DNA of 64,000 nt, taken from positions 434,001 to 498,000 of the forward strand of contig NZ_AP019827.1 in the NCBI RefSeq assembly GCF_008327825.1, read 5' to 3'. The translations under genes were made by a program, and so were the position numbers. This document shows, in pieces, positions 36,541 to 46,299 of the stretch (the stretch's first letter is position 1; each line of letters begins with the position of its first letter). This DNA is from Leptotrichia shahii. GTDB lineage: Bacteria > Fusobacteriota > Fusobacteriia > Fusobacteriales > Leptotrichiaceae. The notes under the pieces were generated by a model, which was not told the DNA's origin, did not search any database, and worked only from the letters and a program-made list of their open reading frames with translations.

Positions 36541-37314
36541 TTATAATTTTTTCAAGATAAAAAATATTCGACTTTCTCCAAATTCAGGGTTTGAAGCAGT
36601 ATCGAATATTTCAAAGCCTTTATTTTGGACGGTTTTTATAATCCATTCTGGGTCAAAGATAAATTTATTCTGAATTTCATTGTATTTTCTGAATAGATTG
36701 TCATTTTCATTTTCACGGATGAATAAATCTATTTCTATCAGATGCTTTCTTTTGGATAATTGTTCGTGTCGCCAGATGCTTGTGTATTCTGGTTCTTCAT
36801 CTAGGAAGATGTCGTTCTCAAATATTTCTGTAAAAATATCTTCAGTTACAGCGTCAAAAATTAAATATCCATCTTTTTTTAAATTTTTATTACATTTTTC
36901 GATAAATTTCAAAAATTCCTTTTCATTTTTCAAATAATTTACTGTATCAAAATTACAAACAATATAATCAACTTGGCATAAATTGCTATTTTTATTATTT
37001 TCAAAATCTACTGTATTTTCAAAATTTATAATATTTTCCTTGATAAGTCTATACCTGTCTTTTGAAAATTTTTCTCCGATTATTTTTAAATCATTTAATT
37101 TTTTCTCTGCAACTTCCAGCATTTTTTCAGATAAGTCCACTCCAACAACAGAAAATCCATCTTTAAGAAATCGTAAGACAAATTCTCCAGTTCCACATCC
37201 TAAATCTAGAACAGTTCCTTTTGTTTTTATGAATCTCTTTAAAAAATTATACCATCCATCGTAATCTACATATTTCATAAAAATATCATAAATTTCCGCA
37301 AATTGCTTGTGCAT
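36541..37314 (-). CDS. SAM-dependent methyltransferase (class I)
   Basis: A 257-residue class I methyltransferase. The SAM loop VLDLGCGTGEFVLRF is at about 35-49, followed by GVDLSEKMLEVAEKKL; the post-I acidic site and VDYIVCNFDTVNYL correspond to the motifs of the UbiE/YcgJ-like group. The C-terminal half contains ENDNLFRKYNEIQNKF and may bind substrate. No specific substrate is evident. It is the first gene of a minus-strand group with the AtpZ- and AtpI-like genes. Confidence 0.85.
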   Translation of the reverse strand: MHKQFAEIYDIFMKYVDYDGWYNFLKRFIKTKGTVLDLGCGTGEFVLRFLKDGFSVVGVDLSEKMLEVAEKKLNDLKIIGEKFSKDRYRLIKENIINFENTVDFENNKNSNLCQVDYIVCNFDTVNYLKNEKEFLKFIEKCNKNLKKDGYLIFDAVTEDIFTEIFENDIFLDEEPEYTSIWRHEQLSKRKHLIEIDLFIRENENDNLFRKYNEIQNKFIFDPEWIIKTVQNKGFEIFDTASNPEFGESRIFFILKKL

Positions 37315-37528
37315 AGATCCGCTCCATTCTATTTTATATAGTTTTTTTGTATTTTTCTTACATTATACTTTAAATATTATAGTTTTACAAGTTTATATTT
37401 TTTTAATATTTTTATTAATCAGTGTAATAGGGATTACATTAGATGATATTTTCAAATTTCTTGTTAGCAAATAAACAAAATGAATTAATAATTATATTCT
37501 TTATTCAAATAAATTTCAAATTTTATTT

Positions 37529-37963
37529 TTAATTATTATCCTCTTCAAATTTATGAGTTTCAAAAATTCTGTCCATTTCTTTTTTAAATGTTGGAGATCC
37601 GACTAAATCATATTGCTTTTGTGTAGGTTGTTTACATACTGCCGCATAGTAAAATTCATGAATTTTGTCTTTTCCGCCATTAATATCACGAAGCCCTGTT
37701 TCACCTAGCATTTCGTTAAATTGTTTGATTGCATTTTGGACTTCAGTTAAAGTATGTGGCATTTTTTTACCATCTTTTATATAGCTTTCTTCCATGATCA
37801 TAGATCCGATTGGAAGACATACAGGCACATCTTGTCCTTCTTTATTATAAAACTTTACCCATTCTTCTTCAGACATAAAAAGTACCCCTCTTTCATCTCT
37901 GTAAGGTTCTGCTATTCCTAAGGCTGAAAATGCTAATAATCCCAATAAAACAAGTTTTTTCAT
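37529..37963 (-). CDS. Small secreted protein of unknown function
   Basis: A 144-residue protein with a clear signal peptide (MKKLVLLGLLAFSALGIAEP, cleavage near A18). The mature part is soluble with an N-terminal YRDERGVLFMSEEEW and two cysteines (VCLP and AVCK) that could form a disulfide in the periplasm. It is not recognised. It stands alone, divergent from proS, with GGAG upstream of the ATG at 37963. The gap 37315-37528 is AT-rich with nothing seen. Another small secreted protein of similar size is at 60639, without evident similarity. Confidence 0.7.
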   Translation of the reverse strand: MKKLVLLGLLAFSALGIAEPYRDERGVLFMSEEEWVKFYNKEGQDVPVCLPIGSMIMEESYIKDGKKMPHTLTEVQNAIKQFNEMLGETGLRDINGGKDKIHEFYYAAVCKQPTQKQYDLVGSPTFKKEMDRIFETHKFEEDNN

Positions 37964-38209
37964 TTTGAATCACTCCTTTTTTTAATTATTTGTAAAAATT
38001 TATAAATCACATTAATACAATATTTTTTGGTTTTAATTTTATTGTATTTTCTAAGATAATTATACTATATCTTTCCTAAAATTCCAAATATTCAAGTTCA
38101 AAAAATTTATTTTTCAAAAAACTATTGCTAAAAGTCAAAAAAAAATATACAATATAAACATTATAAATACTTTATTTAAATAAAAAAAATGAATATAGAA
38201 GGAGAAAAT

Positions 38210-39922
38210 ATGAGATTATCAAAAGCATTTTTAAAAACATATAAGGAAGCACCAAAAGAGGCGGAAGTAATAAGTCACCAATTGATGTTAAGAGCTTCTA
38301 TGATTAGACAGCTGACAAGAGGAGTTTATAGCTATTTGCCATTGGGATACAAGGTTTTGAAAAAAATTGAGAATATTGTTAGAGAGGAAATGGACAGAGC
38401 TGGGTCGCAGGAAATTTTAATGCCAGTGTTGCAACCGGCTTCATTGTGGGAAGAGTCTGGGAGATGGTTTGCTTACGGTTCGGAACTTATGAGAATGAAG
38501 GACAGAAATGAGAGAGAATTTGCATTGGGACCTACACATGAAGAAGTTGTTGCCGATATCGTGAGAAACACGATTACTTCGTATAAAGAATTGCCGTTTA
38601 GCTTGTATCAAATTCAGACAAAATTTAGAGATGAGATGCGTCCAAGATTTGGTCTTATGAGAGGAAGAGAATTCTTAATGAAAGATGCCTACAGTTTCCA
38701 CTTGACACAGGAATCGTTAGATGAAGAATTTTTGAATATGAAAAATGCCTATTCTAGAATTTTGGATAGAATGGAACTAAAATTTAGAGCAGTCGATGCG
38801 GATTCTGGTTCGATTGGAGGAGATGCTTCAAATGAATTTATGGTACTTGCTGAAAATGGAGAAGACGATATTTTATACAGTGACTCATCAGATTATGCTG
38901 CAAATATTGAAAAAGCTACGAGTATCATTGAATTGAAGGAAAGTACGGAGGAAAAATTGCCGAAAGAATTGGTTGAAACGCCTAATACTAAAACAATTAA
39001 GGAATTGTCAGAATTTTTGAATATTCCAGAGGAAAAAACTGTTAAAGCGGTTATGTTGAAGGAAGTGTTGGAAGATAAGGTAAATTATGTGTTGGCACTT
39101 ATTCGTGGAGATTTAGATGTAAATGAAATTAAATTGAAAAATGCAGCGAATGCTTCGATGGAATTGGAAATGATGACTGAAGAAGAATGTGAAAAATTTG
39201 GGATTGTTCCTGGATTTGCAGGATCTTATGAGAAAAAAGAAGGACTTACAGTTGTTATTGATGAAACAGTAAAATATGTGAGAAATTTTGCGTTGGGAGC
39301 AAATAAAAAGGATTATCACTTTATTAATGTTAATTTGGAAGATTTACATTATGATATAGTTGCTGATATTAGAACGGCTAGAGCGGGAGATATTTCGCCA
39401 GATGGAAAAGGTGTGCTAAAAATTGCTCGTGGAATGGAAGTTGGACACATTTTCAAATTGGGAGATAAATATTCAAAAGCACTTAATGCAAAAGTTTTAG
39501 ATGAAAATGGGAAACAGCAAGTAATTCAGATGGGATGTTATGGAATTGGAGTTTCAAGATTGATGTCGGCTGTAATTGAGCAAAAACACGATGACTTTGG
39601 AATTATTTGGCCAAAATCAATTGCACCGTATATTGCAGATGTGATTATTGCTAATGTGAAAGATGAAACTCAAGTAAATGTTGCTGAAAAAATTTATGAA
39701 GCGTTGAAAAAAGAAAATATTGATGTAGTTTTAGACGACAGAAATGAGAGAGCAGGATTTAAGTTTAAAGATGCTGACTTGATTGGATTTCCACTTAAAA
39801 TCGTAGCTGGAAAAGGTGCTTCTTCTGGAATTGTAGAAGTTAAGGATAGAGCGAATGGGGAAAGTTTTGAAGTTAAAGTTGAGGAAGTTGTTGGATTTGT
39901 GAAGGAGTTTTTGCTCAAATAA
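38210..39922 (+). CDS. proS: Prolyl-tRNA synthetase
   Basis: It charges tRNA(Pro) and, read from ATG 38210, has 570 residues, the bacterial-type ProS with an inserted editing (INS) domain (about 225-390). Class II motifs are visible: motif 1 near REEMDRAGSQEILMPVLQP, motif 2 FRDEMRPRFGLMRGREFLMKD, motif 3 CYGIGVSRLM; the C-terminal anticodon-binding domain ends the protein. GAAGGAG at 38197-38203 fits the ATG at 38210, not the upstream ATG at 38189. A terminator at 39980 lies downstream, shared with ridA. Confidence 0.97.
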   Translation: MRLSKAFLKTYKEAPKEAEVISHQLMLRASMIRQLTRGVYSYLPLGYKVLKKIENIVREEMDRAGSQEILMPVLQPASLWEESGRWFAYGSELMRMKDRNEREFALGPTHEEVVADIVRNTITSYKELPFSLYQIQTKFRDEMRPRFGLMRGREFLMKDAYSFHLTQESLDEEFLNMKNAYSRILDRMELKFRAVDADSGSIGGDASNEFMVLAENGEDDILYSDSSDYAANIEKATSIIELKESTEEKLPKELVETPNTKTIKELSEFLNIPEEKTVKAVMLKEVLEDKVNYVLALIRGDLDVNEIKLKNAANASMELEMMTEEECEKFGIVPGFAGSYEKKEGLTVVIDETVKYVRNFALGANKKDYHFINVNLEDLHYDIVADIRTARAGDISPDGKGVLKIARGMEVGHIFKLGDKYSKALNAKVLDENGKQQVIQMGCYGIGVSRLMSAVIEQKHDDFGIIWPKSIAPYIADVIIANVKDETQVNVAEKIYEALKKENIDVVLDDRNERAGFKFKDADLIGFPLKIVAGKGASSGIVEVKDRANGESFEVKVEEVVGFVKEFLLK

Positions 39923-39979
39923 TTCAAGTAAATCCTCATTTGAGTGGAATTTGATTTAAAATTTAAAAATAATAAAAAA

Positions 39980-40020
39980 GATGACTTTAGATTGATCTTT
40001 CTGAAGTCATCAATTTTTTT
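39980..40020. terminator. Bidirectional terminator between proS and ridA
   Basis: GATGACTTTAG (39980-39990) pairs with CTGAAGTCATC (40001-40011), 11 bp with one G-T pair, loop of 10, followed by AATTTTTTT and preceded by AAAAAA on the other side. Confidence 0.85.
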
Positions 40021-40032
40021 ATTAAATAGAAA

Positions 40033-40398
40033 TTATTTCCCAAAATAAGCTATTGCTTCAATTTCCACTAGTACGCCCTTTGGTAATTTATCTACAGCAA
40101 AAGCTGATCTTGCTGGATATGGTTCAGTAAAATATTCTGCATAAATATTATTTACTGCCACAAAATCATTAATATTGTCTAATAATACAGTTGTTTTTAT
40201 AACATTTCCTGTTGACAATCCATTATTTTCTAAAATTGCTTTTAGATTTTCAAGCACTTGTCTTGCCTGATCTTCCACTGTAACAGCTTCAATCTGCTGA
40301 TTTTCCGGATTAATCGCAATTTGTCCTGAAATATACAAAAAATCTCCAGCTTTTCTAAATGCTGAATAAGGACCAACTGCTTCAGGTATTTTTTTCAT
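40033..40398 (-). CDS. ridA: RidA-family reactive intermediate deaminase
   Basis: A 121-residue trimeric protein that hydrolyses enamine/imine intermediates such as 2-aminoacrylate made by PLP enzymes. The family motifs are SGQIAINPEN, the Arg-containing YPARSAFAVDKLP segment with the conserved catalytic Arg, and GVLVEIEAIAYFGK at the end. It fits the presence of a MalY-like PLP lyase elsewhere in the window, but a direct link is only inference. It lies 96 nt after the FplA-like gene, and may share its transcript. Confidence 0.94.
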   Translation of the reverse strand: MKKIPEAVGPYSAFRKAGDFLYISGQIAINPENQQIEAVTVEDQARQVLENLKAILENNGLSTGNVIKTTVLLDNINDFVAVNNIYAEYFTEPYPARSAFAVDKLPKGVLVEIEAIAYFGK

Positions 40399-40494
40399 TT
40401 CTTCCTCCTAAATTTTTAAATTTTACAATTTCATTTTATCATATTTTTTCAATATTAAAAAGAGATTTATCAATTTTTTTGACATTAAATTATT

Positions 40495-42846
40495 TTATTC
40501 TGGTGAATATCCAAAGTTTAATAAATACCTCCAGCTTTCTCCCGGAACTTTTGCAAATCCAAAATAAAGTGGAATTGTCAAGGCTTTTACTCCGATTCCA
40601 AATTTATAACTTTCCTTTACATCATTGCCAAAACTGTAACTTTTTCCAGAAATATTTGCTCTTGAATAGGTTGTATCCAAATATACAAGGTTTGATAAAT
40701 TGTATTGTGCTTTTAACCTTCCTACAAAAATACTTCCGCCACGAATTTTATCAGCTGGCATTCCTGTAAATTCCAATGAATTATCAGCAGTTCTTATTCC
40801 TCCCATTTTGGGTTTATATGTTTCTGGAATGTCTTTTCCATAAGATGTCAAATAGGCTATTCCGGGAGTAATTGTTACTTTTTCGCCGATTGGAATATTA
40901 ATTTCTCCACCTGTATATAGCGAATTAAATTTAGCATGTTTTGAATCTGCCAGTGTATAATTTGAGAAAAGATAGATTCCTTTTGTTGCAAAGTTAAGAC
41001 TATCTCTTGTATCATAGCTTAATTTTGCTTCATAATATGGAAATGATTTTCTCACATTTTCGGTATCATTTTCATGTTTTTCCACATCTGATATTTGATA
41101 ACCTCCACCGATTGAGAATAATAGATTCTTATATATTTCTACACCTATTCCTGTTCCAATTTTAAATTTTCTATTTTCAAAACTAAAATATCCATTTTTA
41201 TATTTTTGATTTTTTATAATATCACGCTTATATTCAAATTCTCCATAAATTACTGTTTTTGAATTTTTTCCAAGCTCTGCAGTTGCCTTACCTTTTGCTC
41301 CATATTCATTTGCAACTGTTCCACTTACTGAATATCTAACATTTGTATTATTCAAAAGTTTACTCCCTTGGAAACCTACGTTTACAGTAGCTAAATCCTC
41401 ATTATTTATATTTCCAGAAAGTGTCAAATAATCACTTGGCTTTTCCTGAACATTTATTATTAGATCGTTATTCTTCACTTCATAATAAACAGTTGTAAAA
41501 TCACCATTCTGATAAATATTATTAACTATTTTTTCCATATCCAGTCTAGTTAAAGTTCCAAGTCTTTTTGGAAAAAATTTGTCAAAATATGCTCTTGTAT
41601 ATTTTTTGTTACCTTCTATTACAACACCAGTAATATTATACTCATCCTTCCAAGTCTGTCTAAATTCCCTTCGTTTTTCCTCTAATTTTTCATAAAGTTC
41701 AGGATTTGACAATTTTCTAATTTCATTTATATTTGCTCTTGCCACAGCCTCACCAGCTGCAATAAGTTCTTTTATCTTTGAAAAATCATAAGCTTCATAT
41801 TTTTCCAAATCAGGTTTCATATATAAATCAAGCATCCGAATTTGCCGCTCAACTTCCTGTCTCCCTGCAATTGTTGTAGTATCTGTAATTACATCAATTA
41901 GATTCATTTTTGATTCATCCCTTTTTGTGAATCCATCTCCCACATTTACTCCAATTGTATAATCTGCTCCAAGTACCTTTGCATCTTGAACAGGTAAATT
42001 TCGCACTACTCCACCATCAATGTAAAGCCTTTTTCCATCTCGTATTGGAGCAAAAACTGATGGAATCGACAAACTTTCCCTTATTGCTGTTGCAATAGAG
42101 CCTTTATCAATCATTACACCTTCCCCAGATTCCAAGTCGGTCGCAACTGCTGCAAATTTTCTTGGAAATTTTTTAAAGTCTTCAACTCTCAATGCACCAT
42201 AAAAGATTTCGTTTAACTTCTGACTAGCAGTTTTTCCTCCAACAACTCCACTTGGTAATTTTGGCATAAAGTTTTTTATCGGAATTACTGTACTATTTTT
42301 ATCTTCAATCGAGTTCCTTACAGCTCCTTTATCTTTTCTCTCGATTTTATCATTAAAAAGACTCATCCAGTCCATACTGACTGCTATTTCTTCAATTTCC
42401 TCTGGAGTATATCCCACACTGTACATTCCTCCAATAATACTTCCCATACTAGTTCCAGTTACATATTCTATTGGCACCTTTTCTTCATCTAAAATTTTTA
42501 ATATCCCAATATGAGCAAGCCCTTTTGCCGTTCCTCCGCTAAGTACTAGCCCAATTCTTCTATCTTTCTGATTAATTATACTTTCTTCATTTTCAAGATT
42601 TTTCTTAATATTTTTATTTTCAAAGTTTTCATTATTTTTCAAATCTACATCTTTTTTTAACCCGAATTTTTTTTCATTATTATCATTATCACTTTTCAAG
42701 TTTGTATTATTTTCATTTTCTAAAACAACATAATTTTCAGATTTCCAGTTTTTTTCAGTTTGAATTTTTTCATTTTCAGCCAATCCAAAAGCATTTACCA
42801 ATAGAAAAATAACAAAAAAACAAATTAACTTTTTCTTTCCAGTCAC
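40495..42846 (-). CDS. Patatin-like phospholipase type Vd autotransporter (FplA-like)
   Basis: A 783-residue outer-membrane protein: signal peptide (about 1-23), low-complexity Asn/Glu/Lys-rich linker (24-93), patatin domain with oxyanion hole GGTAKG (104-109), nucleophile Ser133 in GTSMGS, and the Asp of the dyad in DGGVVRN (D277); then a POTRA-like segment (about 400-480) and a 16-stranded-type beta barrel to the C-terminus. This order is that of type Vd autotransporters such as Fusobacterium nucleatum FplA, a phospholipase A1/A2 with lipid-cleaving activity. It starts 40 nt after the YjjG-like gene. Catalytic activity is inferred from the intact dyad. Confidence 0.92.
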   Translation of the reverse strand: MTGKKKLICFFVIFLLVNAFGLAENEKIQTEKNWKSENYVVLENENNTNLKSDNDNNEKKFGLKKDVDLKNNENFENKNIKKNLENEESIINQKDRRIGLVLSGGTAKGLAHIGILKILDEEKVPIEYVTGTSMGSIIGGMYSVGYTPEEIEEIAVSMDWMSLFNDKIERKDKGAVRNSIEDKNSTVIPIKNFMPKLPSGVVGGKTASQKLNEIFYGALRVEDFKKFPRKFAAVATDLESGEGVMIDKGSIATAIRESLSIPSVFAPIRDGKRLYIDGGVVRNLPVQDAKVLGADYTIGVNVGDGFTKRDESKMNLIDVITDTTTIAGRQEVERQIRMLDLYMKPDLEKYEAYDFSKIKELIAAGEAVARANINEIRKLSNPELYEKLEEKRREFRQTWKDEYNITGVVIEGNKKYTRAYFDKFFPKRLGTLTRLDMEKIVNNIYQNGDFTTVYYEVKNNDLIINVQEKPSDYLTLSGNINNEDLATVNVGFQGSKLLNNTNVRYSVSGTVANEYGAKGKATAELGKNSKTVIYGEFEYKRDIIKNQKYKNGYFSFENRKFKIGTGIGVEIYKNLLFSIGGGYQISDVEKHENDTENVRKSFPYYEAKLSYDTRDSLNFATKGIYLFSNYTLADSKHAKFNSLYTGGEINIPIGEKVTITPGIAYLTSYGKDIPETYKPKMGGIRTADNSLEFTGMPADKIRGGSIFVGRLKAQYNLSNLVYLDTTYSRANISGKSYSFGNDVKESYKFGIGVKALTIPLYFGFAKVPGESWRYLLNFGYSPE

Positions 42847-42885
42847 TGTCTAATCTCCTCCATTCTTTATCCATGTTTTATTCAT

Positions 42886-43602
42886 TTATAAAATTTCAAA
42901 TAATTCTTCTAATTTTTTCACTTCATATTTTGGAATTATTCCTGTATCATTAATAATATTTTTCAAATTTACCCAGCAAGTATCAATCCCAGCATTTTGT
43001 CCGCCTTTTATGTCAGCCATCAAAGAGTCACCAACCATTATGGCAAGTTTTTTATCCGATATTCCCAAATATTCCATTGCATATTCAAATATTTTTTTAT
43101 CAGGCTTATTAACTCCAACTTCTTCAGAAATAACAAGTTTATCAATATATTTTCCAATTGATGAATTTTTTATTCGTGAATATTGAACTTCCTTTATCCC
43201 ATTTGTAATAATTCCAACTTTATATTTTGAATGCAGATATTCACACAGTTTTTCAGTCACCGTAAATGGAAAAACACTTTCTCCCAACTTTTTCAAATAC
43301 AATTCACTTATCTCAACTGAATCATACTCCAAGCCAAATTCCTCAATTATTTTTTCAAACCTCAAAACTTTCAGTTTGTCCTTATCCATTTTCCCCTTTT
43401 CCAAATCCTTCCATAACTGTAAGTTTACCTCTTTATACTTCTTCCTTATTTTCTCATAATTTTCTTCCATTTTTTCTTTTTCAATCTGATTCACTTGAAA
43501 AAATCCCATTTTTTTAAATGTCTTTCTAAATGCCGAATCTTCTGTCTTTGAGTAATCAAAAAGCGTGTCATCTAAATCTATTAATACAAGTTCATATTTC
43601 AT
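42886..43602 (-). CDS. HAD-family YjjG-like nucleotidase
   Basis: A 238-residue haloacid dehalogenase-like phosphatase. Motif I is DLDDTLFDYSKTEDSAF (D9, D11), motif II IITNGIKEVQ, motif III K in VGVNKPDKKIF, and motif IV VGDSLMADIKGG. The DDTLFDYxxTE pattern and cap size match the YjjG/YfnB noncanonical pyrimidine nucleotidases, which remove abnormal nucleotides. It is followed by the FplA-like gene after 39 nt on the same strand. The gap upstream (43603-43934) is AT-rich with no gene seen. Confidence 0.87.
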   Translation of the reverse strand: MKYELVLIDLDDTLFDYSKTEDSAFRKTFKKMGFFQVNQIEKEKMEENYEKIRKKYKEVNLQLWKDLEKGKMDKDKLKVLRFEKIIEEFGLEYDSVEISELYLKKLGESVFPFTVTEKLCEYLHSKYKVGIITNGIKEVQYSRIKNSSIGKYIDKLVISEEVGVNKPDKKIFEYAMEYLGISDKKLAIMVGDSLMADIKGGQNAGIDTCWVNLKNIINDTGIIPKYEVKKLEELFEIL

Positions 43603-43934
43603 TTTTATTTTCTCCTTTCATTTTTATTCCATAGTCATTTGTAGAAGTCTAAAATTTTTAATATTTTTATTGAGTATTTCTGAAATAAAACTCTAATATT
43701 TTAAATAAAATACTGTATTTATCGAGTTTTTGCCTTATTATTTTTACAATTGCCTATTTTAATTATTTATAAAATATTATTATGCTATTTTACATTTAAA
43801 TAATAAATTTGTTATAATTCCTATTTTTGATGGGGTTTAGTATTAATTATAATTTAAAATTTATTTAGAAGCGATGCTATAATTATATCACAATTTGATG
43901 AGAAACTTAATTTTAAATATTAATAAAAATTACA

Positions 43935-43967
43935 AAAAAGGGCAAAAATCTAACTAATGCCCTTTTT
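43935..43967 (-). terminator. Terminator of the Asn-rich gene cluster
   Basis: AAAAAGGGCA (43935-43944) pairs with TGCCCTTTTT (43958-43967), a 10-bp stem with a 13-nt loop. On the minus strand it lies downstream of the stop at 44008. Confidence 0.85.
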
Positions 43968-44007
43968 ATATTTAAATTCAAAATAATTTTTTGAATTTTT
44001 TTCTATT

Positions 44008-45006
44008 TTAATTTATTTTTGAAAATCCTTCTAATCTTAATCTTGAATCCATTTCTTGTGAATTCATTTCTCCATTCAGGTTTGAATCTGATGTAATAGT
44101 AGTTCTAGTTGCTGAAGTTATTTCATTATTACTGTTCTGCATAAGATTTGAAAGTTCCAAATAATCATACTCAACAGCTTTTCCGTCATAATACATATTT
44201 CTAGACTTTATTTTGCTGTATATCCTTAATATAACTTGTCCATTTGAATCTTTTCCTGAATACATTCCCAAAATTTCATATAATGTTGAGTAATAATCTG
44301 TCCTTCGTCCCAATTCTGATATAAAATAGTTTTCATATAATTTTTTTATTTGCGATAAATTTTTAATTTCTGAAATATTTTTTACAGGATTAGGAAGATC
44401 GCTAACTTTTATTTCAAATTTATCATTTATAACTTTGATTTTATTAAACTTTGCTAATCTTGTGTCATAAATTGCATTAACTTGTATGACATCTCCATTT
44501 TGAATACCTTCACTTTTAGAAAGTTCAAATTTTATATTAGCTTTATCTAAAAAATTTTTTAATTTTAAATTGGAACTTTTTTTTGATTCATCTCCAGTTG
44601 CTTCTTTTGGTAAAATTTCCGCTTTAGCTTCTCCAGAAATTCCATCCACATTTACTGTATAGTAATTACTTATGTCAAATTTATCAATAAATATGTAGTT
44701 TGTTGCTACATAATATCCAATTATTGCTACTACTATCCCTATAATGATAAAAATAGTTGTATTATTATTTTTTTTATTGTTATAATTATAATTTTGATTT
44801 TCATAATTTCCATCAAAATTTTGATTGTTAAAATTATTATAATAATTTTGATCATTATAGTATGGTTCATTGTAATTATTATCTCCATTATTGCCATAAT
44901 TCATATCATCATTATGTTCATCATAATTATTGTATCCATTAGAGTTTCCGTTACTATAGTTCATATCATAGCCTTGATTATTATAATTCTGATTTTTTTC
45001 ATTCAT
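44008..45006 (-). CDS. Asn/Tyr-rich single-pass membrane protein, TcaA/YvbJ-like architecture
   Basis: A 332-residue protein in three parts: a low-complexity Asn/Tyr/Gly segment (1-83), one membrane helix (TIFIIIGIVVAIIGYYVATNYI, about 84-106), and an extracytoplasmic region starting DISNYYTVNVDGISGEAKAEI. That last motif resembles the beta-domain repeats of YvbJ/TcaA-like envelope proteins (usually S-K-Y-x-V-x-F-x-G-x-x-G-x-G). The cytoplasmic zinc ribbon of such proteins is replaced by the Asn-rich stretch. It is the last gene of a three-gene cluster. Function unknown; envelope binding or sensing is only a guess. Confidence 0.6.
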   Translation of the reverse strand: MNEKNQNYNNQGYDMNYSNGNSNGYNNYDEHNDDMNYGNNGDNNYNEPYYNDQNYYNNFNNQNFDGNYENQNYNYNNKKNNNTTIFIIIGIVVAIIGYYVATNYIFIDKFDISNYYTVNVDGISGEAKAEILPKEATGDESKKSSNLKLKNFLDKANIKFELSKSEGIQNGDVIQVNAIYDTRLAKFNKIKVINDKFEIKVSDLPNPVKNISEIKNLSQIKKLYENYFISELGRRTDYYSTLYEILGMYSGKDSNGQVILRIYSKIKSRNMYYDGKAVEYDYLELSNLMQNSNNEITSATRTTITSDSNLNGEMNSQEMDSRLRLEGFSKIN

Positions 45007-45059
45007 ACTTACTCCTATTTTTACAAAACTTTGTAAAACGATTATTTAATGCTTTTTAT

Positions 45060-46274
45060 TTATCTATAATTTTGATTATTATAATCATTATTTGTGTTAT
45101 TGTTCCAGTTTTCATTATTATAGTTGTTATTATTGTTGTTGTTTTGGTTATAATTATTATTATTATTTTTCATAACTTTATTTTTCATTGTTCTAAATTC
45201 TCTTTGTATATCTTGCATTTCAAATTTTTTATTTCTAAATATTAAGAAGAAATTTGTAACAACTGCAATTAATGAAAATACAAGAAGAACTATAAAACAA
45301 ATTTTTATCATAAATATGTCTGGAGCATTATTAAGAATATTTGATAAAGCACTTGAATCCCCTTCTTCTAAACTTAATAATGAACCTGCAAATTTATCAA
45401 TAAAATCTGTATATTTAATTTCAGCAATACCAGCAATGCAAAATATTATTACTGATAAATAATTTATATTTACAAATTTAGATAAATTATTTATTTTACG
45501 AAGTTTTAAGAAGATTAATATTAGTATTACAATCAAAACTATAAATATATATTTCAAAATATTACGAATAGAGAAAATTTCCAAAGAAGTAGCTGCTAAT
45601 TTACCTCCAAATGCCACTAATTTTTGCATACCCATATCTCCTGAAGAATTAAGAAGTGAAAATCCTTCTTTTTGTAAATTTAAAAATTGCATATAAATCA
45701 TTATTCCTTTTATTGTTATCCAAGCAACCAAACCAAATACAACCGTACTTATCCAAAACATTAATTTTAAGAATAATTTATTTTGTGGATTATCTTTTTC
45801 AAGTATTGAATCCAAAAAAGGTTTTTGATTATTAAAATTATTGTTTTGATTCATATTTGGATTATAGTTTTGATTATTTTGATTCGGATTCATATTATTG
45901 TAATTGGAACTATTATGGTTATAGCTGTTTTGGTTTTGATTCATGTTATTGTAATTTTGATTTTGGCTATTCTGGTTCGTAGGATTAAAGTTTCCATTAT
46001 TTCGATTTTGGTTATTTTGGTTCATAGGATTAAAGTTTCCATTATTTCGATTTTGGCTATTCTGGTTCGTAGGATTAAAGTTTCCATTATTTCGATTTTG
46101 GTTATTTTGGTTCATAGGATTAAAGTTTCCATTATTTCGATTTTGGTTATTTTGGTTCATAGGATTAAAGTTTCCATTATTTCGATTTTGGCTATTTGGA
46201 TTCATAGGATTAAAATTTCCATTATTCCGATTTTGATTATTCTGATTTCCTGTTTCAAAATTATTTTTTTCCAT
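45060..46274 (-). CDS. Asn-rich repeat, four-helix membrane protein
   Basis: A 404-residue protein. Residues 10-150 are Asn/Gln-rich with 15-residue repeats of the type N-x-N-N-G-N-F-N-P-M/T-N-Q-N-N/S-Q, encoded by 45-bp units (45976-46245). Residues about 170-355 carry four hydrophobic segments, and the C-terminus is again Asn-rich (NKVMKNNNNNYNQ onward). No family is recognised. Both the upstream lipoprotein gene (25 nt) and downstream gene (53 nt) are also Asn-rich. The repeats could allow length variation. It is likely an inner-membrane protein with long disordered tails. Confidence 0.6.
   Translation of the reverse strand: MEKNNFETGNQNNQNRNNGNFNPMNPNSQNRNNGNFNPMNQNNQNRNNGNFNPMNQNNQNRNNGNFNPTNQNSQNRNNGNFNPMNQNNQNRNNGNFNPTNQNSQNQNYNNMNQNQNSYNHNSSNYNNMNPNQNNQNYNPNMNQNNNFNNQKPFLDSILEKDNPQNKLFLKLMFWISTVVFGLVAWITIKGIMIYMQFLNLQKEGFSLLNSSGDMGMQKLVAFGGKLAATSLEIFSIRNILKYIFIVLIVILILIFLKLRKINNLSKFVNINYLSVIIFCIAGIAEIKYTDFIDKFAGSLLSLEEGDSSALSNILNNAPDIFMIKICFIVLLVFSLIAVVTNFFLIFRNKKFEMQDIQREFRTMKNKVMKNNNNNYNQNNNNNNNYNNENWNNNTNNDYNNQNYR
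45976..46245. repeat. Six 45-bp in-frame tandem repeats (minisatellite)
   Basis: Six units start at 45976, 46021, 46066, 46111, 46156 and 46201 with an exact 45-bp period. On the plus strand each begins TTC(A/G)TAGGATTAAA(G/A). Units differ at a few positions in an alternating pattern (T or M, N or S codons), suggesting duplication of pairs. It lies inside the coding region of the Asn-rich membrane protein. Confidence 0.95.
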
Positions 46275-46299
46275 TTTTTACTCCTTTTAATTTTTTATT

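Noticed and set aside
36377-36673. 98-residue plus-strand frame
   Set aside because: Antisense to the AtpZ-like and methyltransferase genes, hydrophobic only because Lys/Glu codons are read backwards.
45976-46245. CRISPR-like tandem repeats
   Set aside because: The units are contiguous 45-bp repeats with no spacers and lie in a coding frame.
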